A stretch of 50,590 bases of DNA, taken from positions 1 to 50,590 of the forward strand of contig PGZC01000021.1 in assembly GCA_002839995.1 (NCBI GenBank). Direction: 5' to 3'. A program made the translations under genes and the position numbers. Positions within the stretch are counted from its first letter, which is position 1. Each line of letters begins with the position of its first letter. Of this stretch, positions 37,066 to 45,368 are shown piece by piece. The notes below the pieces were generated by a model, which saw only the letters and a list, made by a program, of their open reading frames with translations, was not told the DNA's origin and ran no database searches. This DNA comes from Gammaproteobacteria bacterium HGW-Gammaproteobacteria-4. GTDB lineage: Bacteria > Pseudomonadota > Gammaproteobacteria > Xanthomonadales > Xanthomonadaceae.

Positions 37066-38114
37066 ATGTTTCTTGGCTTGTTCGATGCCCTGCGTGCCGC
37101 GAAAGTCCCGGTCAGCCTGCGCGAACTGCTCGACCTGCACGCCGCGCTCAAGGCCGGCATGGCGCATGCCGATGTCGATGCGTTCTACACATTGGCGCGC
37201 ACGGTGCTGGTCAAGGACGAGCGCCATTTCGATCGCTTCGATCGCGCGTTCGCCAGCTGGTTCAAGGGCGTGCCCGACCTGCACGCCGCGCTCGACGCCG
37301 AGATCCCGGCCGACTGGCTGCGCCGCGCCTTCGAGCGCGAGTTCAGCGCCGAAGAACGTGCCCGCATCGAAGCCCTGGGCGGCCTGGACAAGCTGCTTGA
37401 GGAATTGCGCAAGCGCCTGAACGAGCAGCACGAGCGCCATCAGGGCGGCAATCGCTGGATCGGCACCGGCGGTACCAGCCCGTTCGGCAACAGCGGCTAC
37501 AACCCCGAAGGCATCCGCATCGGCGGCATGGGCGGCAACCGGCGCGCGGTAAAAGTGTGGGAGCAACGCCAGTTCCGCAATCTCGACGATCAGGTCGAGA
37601 TCGGCACCCGCAACATCAAGCTGGCGCTGCGTCGGCTGCGTCGTTTTGCACGCGAGGGCGCTGCCGATGAGCTCGACCTGGATGGCACCATCGCCGCCAC
37701 CGCACGCGAAGGCGGCATGCTCGATATCCGCATGCGCCCGGAGCGGCACAACGCAGTCAAGGTGTTGTTGCTGCTCGATATCGGCGGCTCGATGGACGAG
37801 CACGTGCGGGTCTGCGAAGAGTTGTTCTCGGCCTGCCGCAGCGAGTTCAAGCACCTTGAGCACTTCTATTTCCACAACTGCCTGTACGAGTCGGTGTGGA
37901 AGCACAACCAGTCGAACACGTCAACGAGGAACCGGGCAGCGTCTGGGTCCAGCGTCTGGTCGATCGCTTTGCCAAAGCCGTCTGGATCAACCCCACGCCG
38001 CAACGGGCGTGGGATTACAGCCAATCCACCGGCATGATCCGATCATTACTGAGTGAGCGCATGTTTCCGCTCACTCTGGCCGGTCTCGACGAGGCAATAC
38101 GTAACCTGCGTTAA
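37066..38114 (+). pseudogene. VWA-domain protein (MoxR partner, CoxE-like) with internal deletion and frameshift
   Basis: The first 281 codons encode a good VWA/DUF58-like protein ending in the MIDAS region LLDIGGSMDEHV (237-248) and FYFHNCLYESVWKHN. After about base 37908 the family sequence is lost in this frame, which runs on as unrelated residues to a stop at 38037. A different frame, from about 37908 to 38114, resumes the expected C terminus (EHVNEEPGSVWVQRLVDRF, then ERMFPLTLAGLDEAIRNLR). From family knowledge I estimate about 40 codons are missing at the junction, including the VGDA-x-MSP part of the metal site. The product is probably non-functional unless this is an assembly error. 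Confidence 0.82.
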
Positions 38115-38157
38115 CCTGTGCGACATCCCGAATTCAATCCTGCCAATCGACTGTCTG

Positions 38158-39072
38158 ATGCCACCAATACATCGCCTGTTTTCGCTTGTTACCTGCCTGT
38201 TGTTTACCTGTACCAGCCCGGCACAAACGCTACCGGCCAGCAAAACCAGCAGCCGCATGGCGGCACTGATGAACGACCCCGAGGTCGCCGAAATCAGCGG
38301 TCTGGCAAGCTCGCGCCTGCATGCGGATGTGATCTGGGTACACAACGACAGTTTCGACAAACCGATGCTGTACGCGCTGTCGACCGCAGGCAAACGCCTG
38401 GCCAACGTCACCATCGCCGGCGTCGAAAACATCGACTGGGAAGACATCGCCGCCTTCACCCTGAACGGAAAATCCTACCTGCTGATCGCCGATACCGGCG
38501 ACAACGGCGGCATCCGCCAGACACTGCAACTGCACATCGTGCGCGAACCCGAACAATTGCACGATCAAACGATCCACCCGCAATGGTCGATCCGCTTTCG
38601 CTGGCCGGATGGCCCGCGCGATTGCGAAGCGGTGGCAGTGGATGCCAGGCGCGGCGAAATCCTGTTGTTCGGCAAAAAGCGCGTCCCTGCCGATCTGCTG
38701 AGTCTGCCGCTGCGACCGCATGATGGCGTCGTGCATGCAGCACGTGTCGTCGGCGCCTTGGCCGGCATCGCGCAGCCCAATGCCGAAGATCTGCAACGCA
38801 ACCCGGTCTATGGCCGTTATCGCAGCCAGATCACCGCCGCCGACATCAGCCCCGACGGACGGATACTGGCCGTGCTCAACTACCGCGCGGCCTATATTTA
38901 CCGGCGCCGCGCCGATGAAGACTGGGCACGCGCCGTCGCCAGACCCGGCACCGAGCTTGTCTTCCCGTGGCTGGCGCAGGCCGAGGCGATCGGTTTCACC
39001 AGCGATGGCAAGGGCCTGTGGATCAGCAGCGAGCGCCAGCCGACGCCGCTGCTCTGGCAGGCGATACCCTGA
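38158..39072 (+). CDS. secreted hypothetical protein, beta-propeller-like
   Basis: A 304-residue exported protein with signal peptide (LFSLVTCLLFTCTSPA). Repeated short strands such as ISGLASSRLHADVIWVHNDS, WEDIAAFTLNGKSYLLIADTGDN and DCEAVAVDARRGEILLFGKK suggest a beta-propeller or esterase-like phytase fold. I do not recognise a named family with certainty. The ATG at 38158 is chosen to place the signal peptide at the N terminus; it lies 43 bases after the VWA remnant. Confidence 0.72.
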   Translation: MPPIHRLFSLVTCLLFTCTSPAQTLPASKTSSRMAALMNDPEVAEISGLASSRLHADVIWVHNDSFDKPMLYALSTAGKRLANVTIAGVENIDWEDIAAFTLNGKSYLLIADTGDNGGIRQTLQLHIVREPEQLHDQTIHPQWSIRFRWPDGPRDCEAVAVDARRGEILLFGKKRVPADLLSLPLRPHDGVVHAARVVGALAGIAQPNAEDLQRNPVYGRYRSQITAADISPDGRILAVLNYRAAYIYRRRADEDWARAVARPGTELVFPWLAQAEAIGFTSDGKGLWISSERQPTPLLWQAIP

Positions 39073-39093
39073 TATCCCGCTTTCATGCGGGCG

Positions 39094-39118
39094 AAAAAAA
39101 GCCCGCTTCGCAGCGGGC
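39094..39118 (-). terminator. rho-independent terminator read from the minus strand
   Basis: On the minus strand GCCCGCT-GCGA-AGCGGGC is followed by seven T residues. In the plus direction the same hairpin lacks a U-run. No minus-strand protein gene ends here, so the terminator points to a non-coding transcript reading in from higher coordinates. Confidence 0.75.
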
Positions 39119-39262
39119 CAATTGTCTGAAGTCCCGTAGACTCCCGATCCTGGAGAGAGGGCAGGCCAACATCCGTGTCGCGCCTGCCCACTACCATGAA
39201 CGCAAGGCAACACAAAAACCGGCCACGGTTCAAAAAGCCCATCTGCTGATCGTTGTAACGCG
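39094..39262 (-). ncRNA. candidate small RNA, unidentified
   Basis: A minus-strand segment bounded by a -10-like TAAAAT (39266-39271) and the terminator at 39118-39094. It contains a stable internal hairpin GGGCAGGC / GCCTGCCC with a 15-base loop and a smaller AGTC-TACGG-GACT hairpin. The predicted transcript is about 165 bases. It matches neither 4.5S RNA nor tmRNA, and I could not confirm 6S RNA. The -35 region is weak. The rest of the 627-base gap from 39073 to 39699 holds the 164-bp element and the LexA box. Confidence 0.35.
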
Positions 39263-39416
39263 CTGATTTTACAATAATTCCGACGGATGACGGTCGGTCG
39301 AACCCGGCCGGCCATAGCGCGGGAAAACCGGTTTGATATGGATTTTCCGCTCTTCACCCTGATCCCGCATACAGCAAAAGCGCAGAGCGATCCGCAAATT
39401 GCGCAAAAGACGCAAA

Positions 39417-39580
39417 GGAAGCTCTGAACAACAGCCATCTGCCGTCATTGCGAGCGTTCAAGCCTTTAGCCGCGAGGCCGCAGGCCGTGGCGGGAAGCAA
39501 TCCAGTTCTTTGTTTTGCCGAACATTTCTGGATTGCCGCGTCGCTTCGCTCCTCGCAATGACAGCTTGTTCAGAGCATCC
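39417..39580. mobile_element. 164-bp MITE-like element, copy 2
   Basis: Same length and orientation as the element at 16814-16977 and closely similar throughout. The right end is the intact TTGTTCAGAGCATCC; the left end has one mismatch (GGAAGCTCTGAACAA). It is directly flanked by CAAA at 39413-39416 and CAAA at 39581-39584, a candidate 4-bp target duplication. No coding capacity. Confidence 0.8.
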
Positions 39581-39681
39581 CAAAGGAAAGCAAAAGCAAT
39601 GCTCGTCTTTGCGTTCTTTGCGGACCCCAATGCACTGAATGCTCTGAACGGCAACAAGCGCACTTGCGGAATCCACGCGGA

Positions 39682-39701
39682 ATACGTACATTTGTACGTA
39701 T
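39682..39701 (+). promoter_or_regulatory. LexA operator (SOS box) overlapping the lexA start
   Basis: A perfect palindrome, ATACGTAC-ATTT-GTACGTAT, whose core GTAC-N4-GTAC resembles the GTAC-N4-GTGC box reported for LexA2 of Pseudomonas putida. Its last two bases are the A and T of the lexA start codon, so bound repressor would block initiation of both transcription and translation. Confidence 0.75.
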
Positions 39702-40335
39702 GCCGGAACCACTCAGCCTCCGCCAGCAACACATCCTCGACTTCATCGCCGACTGGGCCGCGCGCGAAGGCCGGCCACCGACCCTGCGCGAAATCGCCCA
39801 GCAACTGGGCCTGCGCCAGCACAGCTCTGCCCAGGCGCACGTTGAAGCGCTGATCCGCAAAGGCTGGCTGGCACGCGGCACGCAACATGGCAGCCTGCGC
39901 CTGCTGGCACCCGCGACCGCTGACAAAGGCAACGCCAGCAACGATGCCGTCTTTCTGCAACTGCCGCTGGTTGGCCGGGTCGCCGCCGGCGCGCCGATCC
40001 TGTCCGAGGGGCATATCGAGGCGCGCTACGCCATCGACCCGCACCTGTTCCGGCCGCGCCCGCATTACCTGTTGCGGGTGCAGGGCGACAGCATGATCGA
40101 CGTGGGCATCCACGATGGCGACCTGATCGCCGTGCATCGCACGCCCACCGCGCTGGATGGGCAGATCGTGGTCGCCCGCATCGATGACGAAATCACCGTC
40201 AAGCGCCTGCGTTATGCCGATGGCCGCCTGCGCCTGATCGCGGAAAACCCCGCGTACCCGGCGATCGAGGTGGATGCCGCGCGCAACGACTTCGCCATCG
40301 AAGGCTTGTACGTCGGCGTGATCCGGAGAATCTGA
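39700..40335 (+). CDS. lexA: LexA-family SOS repressor of the imuA-imuB cassette
   Basis: Self-cleaving repressor of 211 residues. The winged helix-turn-helix is at about 1-65 (RPPTLREIAQQLGL). The cleavage site Ala96-Gly97 lies in VGRVAAGAPI, and the catalytic pair is Ser131 (GDSMID) and Lys168 (ITVKRL), so RecA-stimulated autocleavage should work. No ribosome-binding site is visible before the ATG, which lies inside the operator; translation may be leaderless. Because it leads imuA and imuB it is the LexA2 type; a separate LexA1 may exist elsewhere. Confidence 0.88.
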   Translation: MPEPLSLRQQHILDFIADWAAREGRPPTLREIAQQLGLRQHSSAQAHVEALIRKGWLARGTQHGSLRLLAPATADKGNASNDAVFLQLPLVGRVAAGAPILSEGHIEARYAIDPHLFRPRPHYLLRVQGDSMIDVGIHDGDLIAVHRTPTALDGQIVVARIDDEITVKRLRYADGRLRLIAENPAYPAIEVDAARNDFAIEGLYVGVIRRI

Positions 40336-40411
40336 TGTGGCGTTGCATTCTGTTTGGTGCTTATCGGCGACGACTATGGCCGTGCGATTTTGCCGATAAC
40401 GGCCACGTTGC

Positions 40412-40522
40412 GCGCAGGTCGGCTCAAGGCGCTTGCGCCGGAGCCGCGCGACCGGAGCGTGTTGCCCGTTCACGCGAACCCATTGTCGGATCCGCGCCGT
40501 GGGCGCTTGATCCGACCTGCGC
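40412..40522. repeat. two-hairpin REP-like element between lexA and imuA
   Basis: Bounded by 11-bp inverted ends GCGCAGGTCGG and CCGACCTGCGC. It holds two stem-loops, GGCTC...GAGCC and GGATC...GATCC, with loops built on GGCGC / GCGCC. Parts match, in reverse order, the element at 45596-45684. It separates lexA from imuA by 223 bases and may modulate the polycistronic message. Confidence 0.7.
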
Positions 40523-40558
40523 ATCAGCAAGTTCCAACAAGTGCGAAACACAACACTA

Positions 40559-41197
40559 ATGGCTACCAGCCCCCTGCCGCTCGATACCCTGCTGGCCGAT
40601 GCCCGCATCTTCCGCGCCGGCCGCAGCTTGGCGCCGACGACAGCCGACGCGGGAACATATCAACCCAGCCAGTTGCCTGCACTCGATGTCCACCTGCCGT
40701 GGGCGGGCTTCCCGCGTGGCGTGCTCAACGAAATACTGATCGCCCACGATGGCATCGGCGAGCTGAGCCTGTTGCTGCCGGCCCTGTGCCAGATCGCCCA
40801 GCGGCAACCCGTCGCCTGGGTGAGCCCGCCCTATTTGCCGTACCCGGCGGCGCTGGCAGCGGCCGGCCTGCCGCTGCAACGCCTGCTGTGGATCCGCGCG
40901 GCCCGCGAACGCAGCCTGTGGGCCGCTGAGCAATGCCTGCGTGCGGGTTGTCTGGGCGCCGTGCTGGTATGGACCGACAGCAGCGATGATCGCGCCCTGC
41001 GCCGCTTGCAGGTGGCTGCCGAAACCGGCGCCAGTTTCGCCTTTGCGCTGCGTCCGTTGCGGCATGCCGCCAATCCCAGTCCCGCCGCTCTGCGCCTGAG
41101 CGTGAGCGTCGCCGCAAGCCATAGCGAAGTGCGTGTGCTCAAGTGTCGGGGCAGCGTTGCGCCGGCCACTTCGTTCGCGCTCGATCGTGCGCACTGA
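40559..41197 (+). CDS. imuA: translesion synthesis-associated protein ImuA
   Basis: Accessory protein of SOS mutagenesis, related to RecA/SulA but small. The 212-residue product has LPWAGFPRGVLNEILIAHDG (about 47-66), LVWTDSSDDRALRRLQVAAE and FALRPLRHAANPSPAALRL, typical of the cassette protein. It works with ImuB and DnaE2 in the known mutasome. It starts at ATG 40559 and ends 15 bases before imuB. Confidence 0.85.
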   Translation: MATSPLPLDTLLADARIFRAGRSLAPTTADAGTYQPSQLPALDVHLPWAGFPRGVLNEILIAHDGIGELSLLLPALCQIAQRQPVAWVSPPYLPYPAALAAAGLPLQRLLWIRAARERSLWAAEQCLRAGCLGAVLVWTDSSDDRALRRLQVAAETGASFAFALRPLRHAANPSPAALRLSVSVAASHSEVRVLKCRGSVAPATSFALDRAH

Positions 41198-41212
41198 GCC
41201 GGGGCCAAGCGC

Positions 41213-42640
41213 ATGCTGTGGGCCTGCCTCGCCCTGCCGCAATTGCCTCTGGAAATCGCCTTTCGCGGTGATCCGCAGTGCGGGCCACGCCTGCTCTACA
41301 GCGAAGTCGGGCAGCGGGTGGTGGTGGTGCAGGCTGACAACGCAGCCACCGCAGCGGGCATCCATCCCGGGCAAAACCTCGGCGCTGCGCGCGCACTGTT
41401 GCCGAATGTGCTGGCAAAGCCACGTCAAAGCCATGCCGAGTCAGCCGTGCAGGAAACCCTCGCCGCCTGGGCCTACGGCTTCAGCAGCCAGGTGCTGTGC
41501 CTGCCGCCGACACCGCAGCTACCGGCGGCGCTGGCGCTGGAAGTGGGCGGTAGCCTGAAATTGTTCGATGGCTGGCCGGGTTTGTCCGGCTTGCTGCGCG
41601 ATGGCATGCGCCAGCTTGGCCATGCGCACAGCCTGGCTTGCGCCCCCAGTGTGGCCGGCGCGCGGTTGCTGGCCAGTGCCGGCCACGACGGCATGGCAGT
41701 GACCGACGGCCGGCAGTTGCAGCATGCACTGGCACAACTGACGCTGACCCAGGCCGGCCTGGCCCCACGCCAGCTTGCCGCCCTGCAAGCCATGGGCCTG
41801 CGCCGGCTCGGCGATGTGTTCACCCTGCCGCGGCCCGAACTGGCGCGTCGGCTGGGCCCGGAACTGCTGGACTGGCTCGACCGCTTGCGCGGCCAGGCAC
41901 CCGATCCTTACCCGCCGTATCGCCCACCGACCCAATTTTTCCAGCGCATCGAGTTCGATTACGGCATTCAAACCCACATGGCGCTGCAATTCGCCTTGCG
42001 CCGCCTGTGCCGCGAACTGGCCGCGTTCGTGTTTGCCCGTGCCGGCGGCGTGCTGCATTTCACGCTTGAACTGGAACACGAAGACCTGCCCGCCAGCACC
42101 ATTGCCGTGGGCCTGCGCCAGGCCATGAATGCACCCGACGCCCTGTTCGATGCCGCACGCGGCCGACTCGAACACGCCGCACTACCGGCGGCGGTCGTCG
42201 CATTGGGCCTGCGCGCACGCGATCTGCCGCCAATGGCGCCGGAGCGCCGTGACCTGTTCGACCCCGGCCCGCGCGGCGATCTCGATCTGCCCGGCCTGAT
42301 CGAACGCCTGCGCGCGCGCCTGGGCGACGAAGCCGTGTGTCAATTGCAGCATTATCCCGACCACCGCCCCGAACGCGCCTGGCGCATCGGCGAAAGCCAG
42401 GCACAAGCCGGTCATGCCGCGAACCACCGCCCGCACTGGCTGTTGCCACGGCCGATCCCGCTGCGCAATCAGGTGCTGCGCATCCTGCGCGGCCCCGAGC
42501 GCATCGAAACCGGTTGGTGGGACGATCACGATATTCGCCGCGATTACGTCATCGCCGAACTCGATACCGGTCAGCATGCCTGGCTGTTCCGCGATGCCGG
42601 CAGCGAAGGCGCGTGGATGCTGCACGGCTGGTTCGCGTGA
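41213..42640 (+). CDS. imuB: Y-family polymerase-like protein ImuB
   Basis: Scaffold of the ImuA-ImuB-DnaE2 mutasome, 475 residues. It begins LWACLALPQLPLEIAFRG, where true Y-family polymerases have catalytic acidic residues, and continues with ADNAATAAGIHPGQNLGAAR and LRRLGDVFTLPRPELARRLG (helix-hairpin-helix region). The C-terminal part ends WLFRDAGSEGAWMLHGWFA, typical for ImuB. The gene normally following, dnaE2, is not here; the next gene is an unrelated minus-strand HiPIP. Confidence 0.9.
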   Translation: MLWACLALPQLPLEIAFRGDPQCGPRLLYSEVGQRVVVVQADNAATAAGIHPGQNLGAARALLPNVLAKPRQSHAESAVQETLAAWAYGFSSQVLCLPPTPQLPAALALEVGGSLKLFDGWPGLSGLLRDGMRQLGHAHSLACAPSVAGARLLASAGHDGMAVTDGRQLQHALAQLTLTQAGLAPRQLAALQAMGLRRLGDVFTLPRPELARRLGPELLDWLDRLRGQAPDPYPPYRPPTQFFQRIEFDYGIQTHMALQFALRRLCRELAAFVFARAGGVLHFTLELEHEDLPASTIAVGLRQAMNAPDALFDAARGRLEHAALPAAVVALGLRARDLPPMAPERRDLFDPGPRGDLDLPGLIERLRARLGDEAVCQLQHYPDHRPERAWRIGESQAQAGHAANHRPHWLLPRPIPLRNQVLRILRGPERIETGWWDDHDIRRDYVIAELDTGQHAWLFRDAGSEGAWMLHGWFA

Positions 42641-42648
42641 TTCGTGCA

Positions 42649-42757
42649 GTAGGTCGCCCACAGGGTGGGCTCCTACAGGGCCACATCACCGCTTTTTTGT
42701 TGTCGCCGCAACCACAACGTAGCCCGGGTAGAGGCCCAACGGGCCGAAACCCGGGTT
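42649..42757. repeat. repeat fragments after imuB
   Basis: Bases 42649-42680 repeat one arm of the 29623-29695 palindrome. Bases from about 42720 carry a shortened unit of the GTAGCCCGGGT...ACCCGGGTTG family seen at 45260-46017 and 49473-49649. Both lie in the 133-base gap between the convergent imuB and HiPIP genes. Confidence 0.65.
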
Positions 42758-42773
42758 GTCGCCATGCAAAACG

Positions 42774-43103
42774 TCAGGCTTTCTTCGCCCAGGCCGAACA
42801 CCAGCCCTTGGCCTTGACCGAATGCCCCGGGAACAACGCACACGGGCCCTCACTGGCGCCCGGCGCGGCCTGGAAGAACTGGCAGTTGGCGCAATCGCTG
42901 CCCGCCTTGAAACTCGGGTGCTTCACTGCGGCTGCATCTTCGGCATACGCCAGCGCCTTGGCCTGTGCGTTATCGAGCGGCAACGCAGGCAGGTTCTGCG
43001 CCATTGCATTACCGCTGAGCAACCGCGCACCCAACGGTACCGCCGATGCCGCCAGCGCAAGATTGACCAGAAAACGACGACGGGGGGAAGGGGTTTCGTT
43101 CAT
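42774..43103 (-). CDS. high-potential iron-sulfur protein (HiPIP)
   Basis: Periplasmic 4Fe-4S electron carrier of 109 residues. A twin-arginine signal (SPRRRFLVNLALAAS) directs export of the folded protein. The four cluster ligands are Cys71, Cys74, Cys88 and Cys102 in the spacing C-x2-C-x13-C-x13-C, close to the HiPIP pattern. The start at 43103 follows GAGG. It diverges from mtnB across a 188-base gap that contains a Fur-box-like palindrome. Confidence 0.92.
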   Translation of the reverse strand: MNETPSPRRRFLVNLALAASAVPLGARLLSGNAMAQNLPALPLDNAQAKALAYAEDAAAVKHPSFKAGSDCANCQFFQAAPGASEGPCALFPGHSVKAKGWCSAWAKKA

Positions 43104-43200
43104 GAGATGACCTCGCCAAAAAGATGGGCCAAGTATAGCGGCGCAAGGTGAATGTCGGGTTGACACGGGTCAAGCAAAAATCCATTGGAATCCTATAGTT

Positions 43201-43219
43201 GATAACGATTCTCGTTCGT
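43201..43219. promoter_or_regulatory. Fur-box-like palindrome
   Basis: GATAACGATTCTCGTTCGT matches the 19-base Fur consensus at about 12 positions and has the inner inverted repeat AACGA-TTC-TCGTT. It lies between the divergent HiPIP and mtnB genes. MtnD uses iron, and HiPIP carries a 4Fe-4S cluster, so iron control is plausible but unproven. Confidence 0.45.
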
Positions 43220-43291
43220 GATCGGTGCGCGTGCCGCGCGCCGGACACATCCGGGATACGCATTGCAGGTGCCCTTGAGTACACTTGGCGC

Positions 43292-43945
43292 ATGAACCCG
43301 CCTTACTGCGCCAACCGATTCGCCGAATGCACGCAAACGCTGATCGCGATCACCGCGCGGCTGGCGGCACGCGGCTGGACACCCGCCACCAGCAGCAACT
43401 TCTCGATGCGTCTGGATCCGCAGCATGCGGCAATCACCGTGTCCGGGCGCGACAAGGGTCAGCTCACACCGGCAGACTTCATGGCGATCGACTTCGCCGG
43501 CCAGGCGGTTGCCAGCGACCAACGCCCCTCCGCGGAAGCCCTGCTGCATGCCCATCTGTATCGCCGTTTGCCCGAGGTCGGCTGCGTATTGCATACCCAT
43601 TCCCATACCCAGACCGTTGCCTCGCGCCTGTATGCCGGTTCCGGCCGCGTCCATTTCGAAGGCTACGAACTGATCAAGGCGATTGCCGGCCACAGCACCC
43701 ACGATGCCTCCCTGACCTTGCCGGTGCTGCCCAATACCCAGGACATGAGCACCCTCGCCGCGCAGGTGGAAGCCCTGCTCGACGCCGGGCCGCTATGGGG
43801 TTACCTGATCGATGGCCACGGCCTGTATGCCTGGGGCCGCAGCCATTCGGAAGCATGTCGCCACCTTGAAGCCTTCGAGTTCTTGCTGGGCTGCGAACTC
43901 GACCTGCTGCGTATCGCACCGCAACGTGCCAGCCGCCTGTGCTGA
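43292..43945 (+). CDS. mtnB: methylthioribulose-1-phosphate dehydratase MtnB
   Basis: Zinc enzyme of the methionine salvage pathway, dehydrating methylthioribulose-1-phosphate. The 217-residue protein is of the class II aldolase/epimerase type. Metal ligands are His101 and His103 in [10 protein letters not shown] and His176 in [12 protein letters not shown]-terminal [12 protein letters not shown] and [11 protein letters not shown] fit MtnB. First of three salvage genes; 34 bases before mtnD. Confidence 0.92.
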   Translation: MNPPYCANRFAECTQTLIAITARLAARGWTPATSSNFSMRLDPQHAAITVSGRDKGQLTPADFMAIDFAGQAVASDQRPSAEALLHAHLYRRLPEVGCVLHTHSHTQTVASRLYAGSGRVHFEGYELIKAIAGHSTHDASLTLPVLPNTQDMSTLAAQVEALLDAGPLWGYLIDGHGLYAWGRSHSEACRHLEAFEFLLGCELDLLRIAPQRASRLC

Positions 43946-43979
43946 ACATTGACCCCGACACCTGCTGCGACCCGACACC

Positions 43980-44534
43980 ATGAGCCGACTACGCATCTTT
44001 GAAGAGACCCAACCGGCGCACCCGATTCTCGGCACCAACGCCCACGCCGAGATCAGCGACACGCTCGCGTTGCTCGGCGTGCGTTTCGAGCGCTGGAAAG
44101 CGAACGCAGTACTGCCGCCCGATGCAAGTCAGGACACGGTCATTGCCGCCTATCGCAGCGACATCGAGCGACTGAAGGCGCAGGGCGGCTACCAGGCCGT
44201 GGATGTGATCAGTCTGAATCCGGATCACCCCGAGCGCGAAGCGCTGCGCCGCAAGTTTCTCAACGAACACACCCATGGCGAAGACGAAGTCCGGTTTTTC
44301 GTCGCCGGCTCGGGACTGTTCACCCTGCACGTCGATCAACGCGTTTATGAAGTGCTGTGCCATACCGGCGATCTGATCAGCGTGCCGGCCAACACCCCGC
44401 ACTGGTTCGACATGGGCCCGCAGCCCTATTTCGTCGCGATCCGCCTGTTCACCAATCCGGCAGGCTGGGTCGCCAACTTCACCGGCAACGCCATCGCCGA
44501 ACGGTTTCCGCGTTACGAGGCCAATGCCGCGTGA
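43980..44534 (+). CDS. mtnD: acireductone dioxygenase MtnD
   Basis: Cupin-fold metal dioxygenase that cleaves acireductone to the methionine precursor ketomethylthiobutyrate (iron form) in methionine salvage. The 184-residue product has the ligand set His97, His99, Glu103 in [13 protein letters not shown] and His141 in NTPHWFDMG. The stop overlaps the mtnC start by four bases. Confidence 0.93.
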   Translation: MSRLRIFEETQPAHPILGTNAHAEISDTLALLGVRFERWKANAVLPPDASQDTVIAAYRSDIERLKAQGGYQAVDVISLNPDHPEREALRRKFLNEHTHGEDEVRFFVAGSGLFTLHVDQRVYEVLCHTGDLISVPANTPHWFDMGPQPYFVAIRLFTNPAGWVANFTGNAIAERFPRYEANAA

Positions 44535-45229
44535 GCAAAATCATCCTCACCGATATCGAAGGCACCACCAGCTCGATCGCATTCGTCAAACAGGTGCTGT
44601 TCCCGTACGCACGGCAGGCATTGCCGGCCTTTGTGCGCCGTCATGGCCAGGAGCCGGACGTACGGCGCTGGCTCGATGCGGCAGCACTCGACATCGGCGG
44701 CGTGGTTTCCGACAACTGCATCGTCGAGCTGTTGCAGCAGTGGATCGACGAAGATCGCAAACACACTGCGCTCAAGGCGCTGCAAGGCATGATCTGGCGC
44801 AGCGGCTATGCGCACGCGGCCTTTCACGCGCACATGTATCCCGATGCCATCACCCAATTGCAGGCGTGGCACGATCAGGGCCATCCGCTCTACGTCTACT
44901 CGTCGGGTTCTGTCGCCGCGCAACGGCTGTTCTTCGCGCACACCGAAGCCGGCGATCTCACCCCGCTGTTTTCGGGCTTTTTCGACACCGAAATGGGCGG
45001 CAAACGCGAACCGCAAAGCTACCGCAACATCCTGGCTGAAATCGGCGTCAATGCCGGCGATGTGGTGTTTCTTTCCGACGTGGTGGAAGAACTCGATGCC
45101 GCCCGCGACGCCGGACTGGACACCGTGCTGATCGATCGCAGCGAAGATTATGCGCAACCGCGCGATGGCGACGCCTGCCACGGCCACCGCCGGGTGACGC
45201 GCTTTGATGAGATCGGCGAGCTGCCCTGA
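44531..45229 (+). CDS. mtnC: acireductone synthase (enolase-phosphatase) MtnC
   Basis: Haloacid-dehalogenase enzyme that enolises and dephosphorylates diketo-methylthiopentyl-phosphate, making the substrate of MtnD. The 232-residue product starts at a GTG within the mtnD stop and shows the family signature [19 protein letters not shown], then [15 protein letters not shown] and [16 protein letters not shown]. mtnA and mtnK/mtnP are not in the window. Confidence 0.93.
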   Translation: MSKIILTDIEGTTSSIAFVKQVLFPYARQALPAFVRRHGQEPDVRRWLDAAALDIGGVVSDNCIVELLQQWIDEDRKHTALKALQGMIWRSGYAHAAFHAHMYPDAITQLQAWHDQGHPLYVYSSGSVAAQRLFFAHTEAGDLTPLFSGFFDTEMGGKREPQSYRNILAEIGVNAGDVVFLSDVVEELDAARDAGLDTVLIDRSEDYAQPRDGDACHGHRRVTRFDEIGELP

Positions 45230-45259
45230 GCGCCACAACGGCTCGGGCTCCACGCTTAT

Positions 45260-45345
45260 GTAGCCCGGGTGGAGCGCGCAGCGCGTAACCCGGGACCGCG
45301 CGCGCAACCGCCACGCTGTCCCGGGTTTCGGCCCGTTTGGCCTAC
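45260..45345. repeat. GTAGCCCGGG element, short derivative
   Basis: An 86-base version of the element seen complete at 45839-46017. It keeps the left end GTAGCCCGGGTGGAGCGCGC and the right part GTCCCGGGTTTCGGCCCG but lacks about 90 internal bases. The stretch before it (CGGCTCGGGCTCCACGCTT) is repeated before the two later copies. Confidence 0.7.
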
Positions 45346-45368
45346 AACGGCTCGGGCTCCACGCTTTT

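Noticed and set aside
34909-37905. 998-codon open frame on the minus strand
   Set aside because: Antisense to the CurA-type, MoxR and VWA genes; no recognisable motif and composition typical of a shadow frame.
39073-39118. terminator for the secreted protein gene ending at 39072
   Set aside because: The hairpins are present, but the T-run is on the minus strand only, so it is not a standard terminator for the plus-strand gene.
39094-39262. 6S RNA, 4.5S RNA or tmRNA
   Set aside because: Size is compatible with 6S RNA, but no conserved 6S, 4.5S (GGAAGGAAGCA-type loop) or tmRNA features could be found, and the usual neighbours are missing. Kept only as an unidentified candidate.
40336-40558. 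small plus-strand open frame between lexA and imuA
   Set aside because: It runs through the REP-like element, has no ribosome-binding site and no coding character.
43104-43291. SAM-type riboswitch upstream of mtnB
   Set aside because: No recognisable conserved core or expression-platform hairpin; the mtnB leader appears short.
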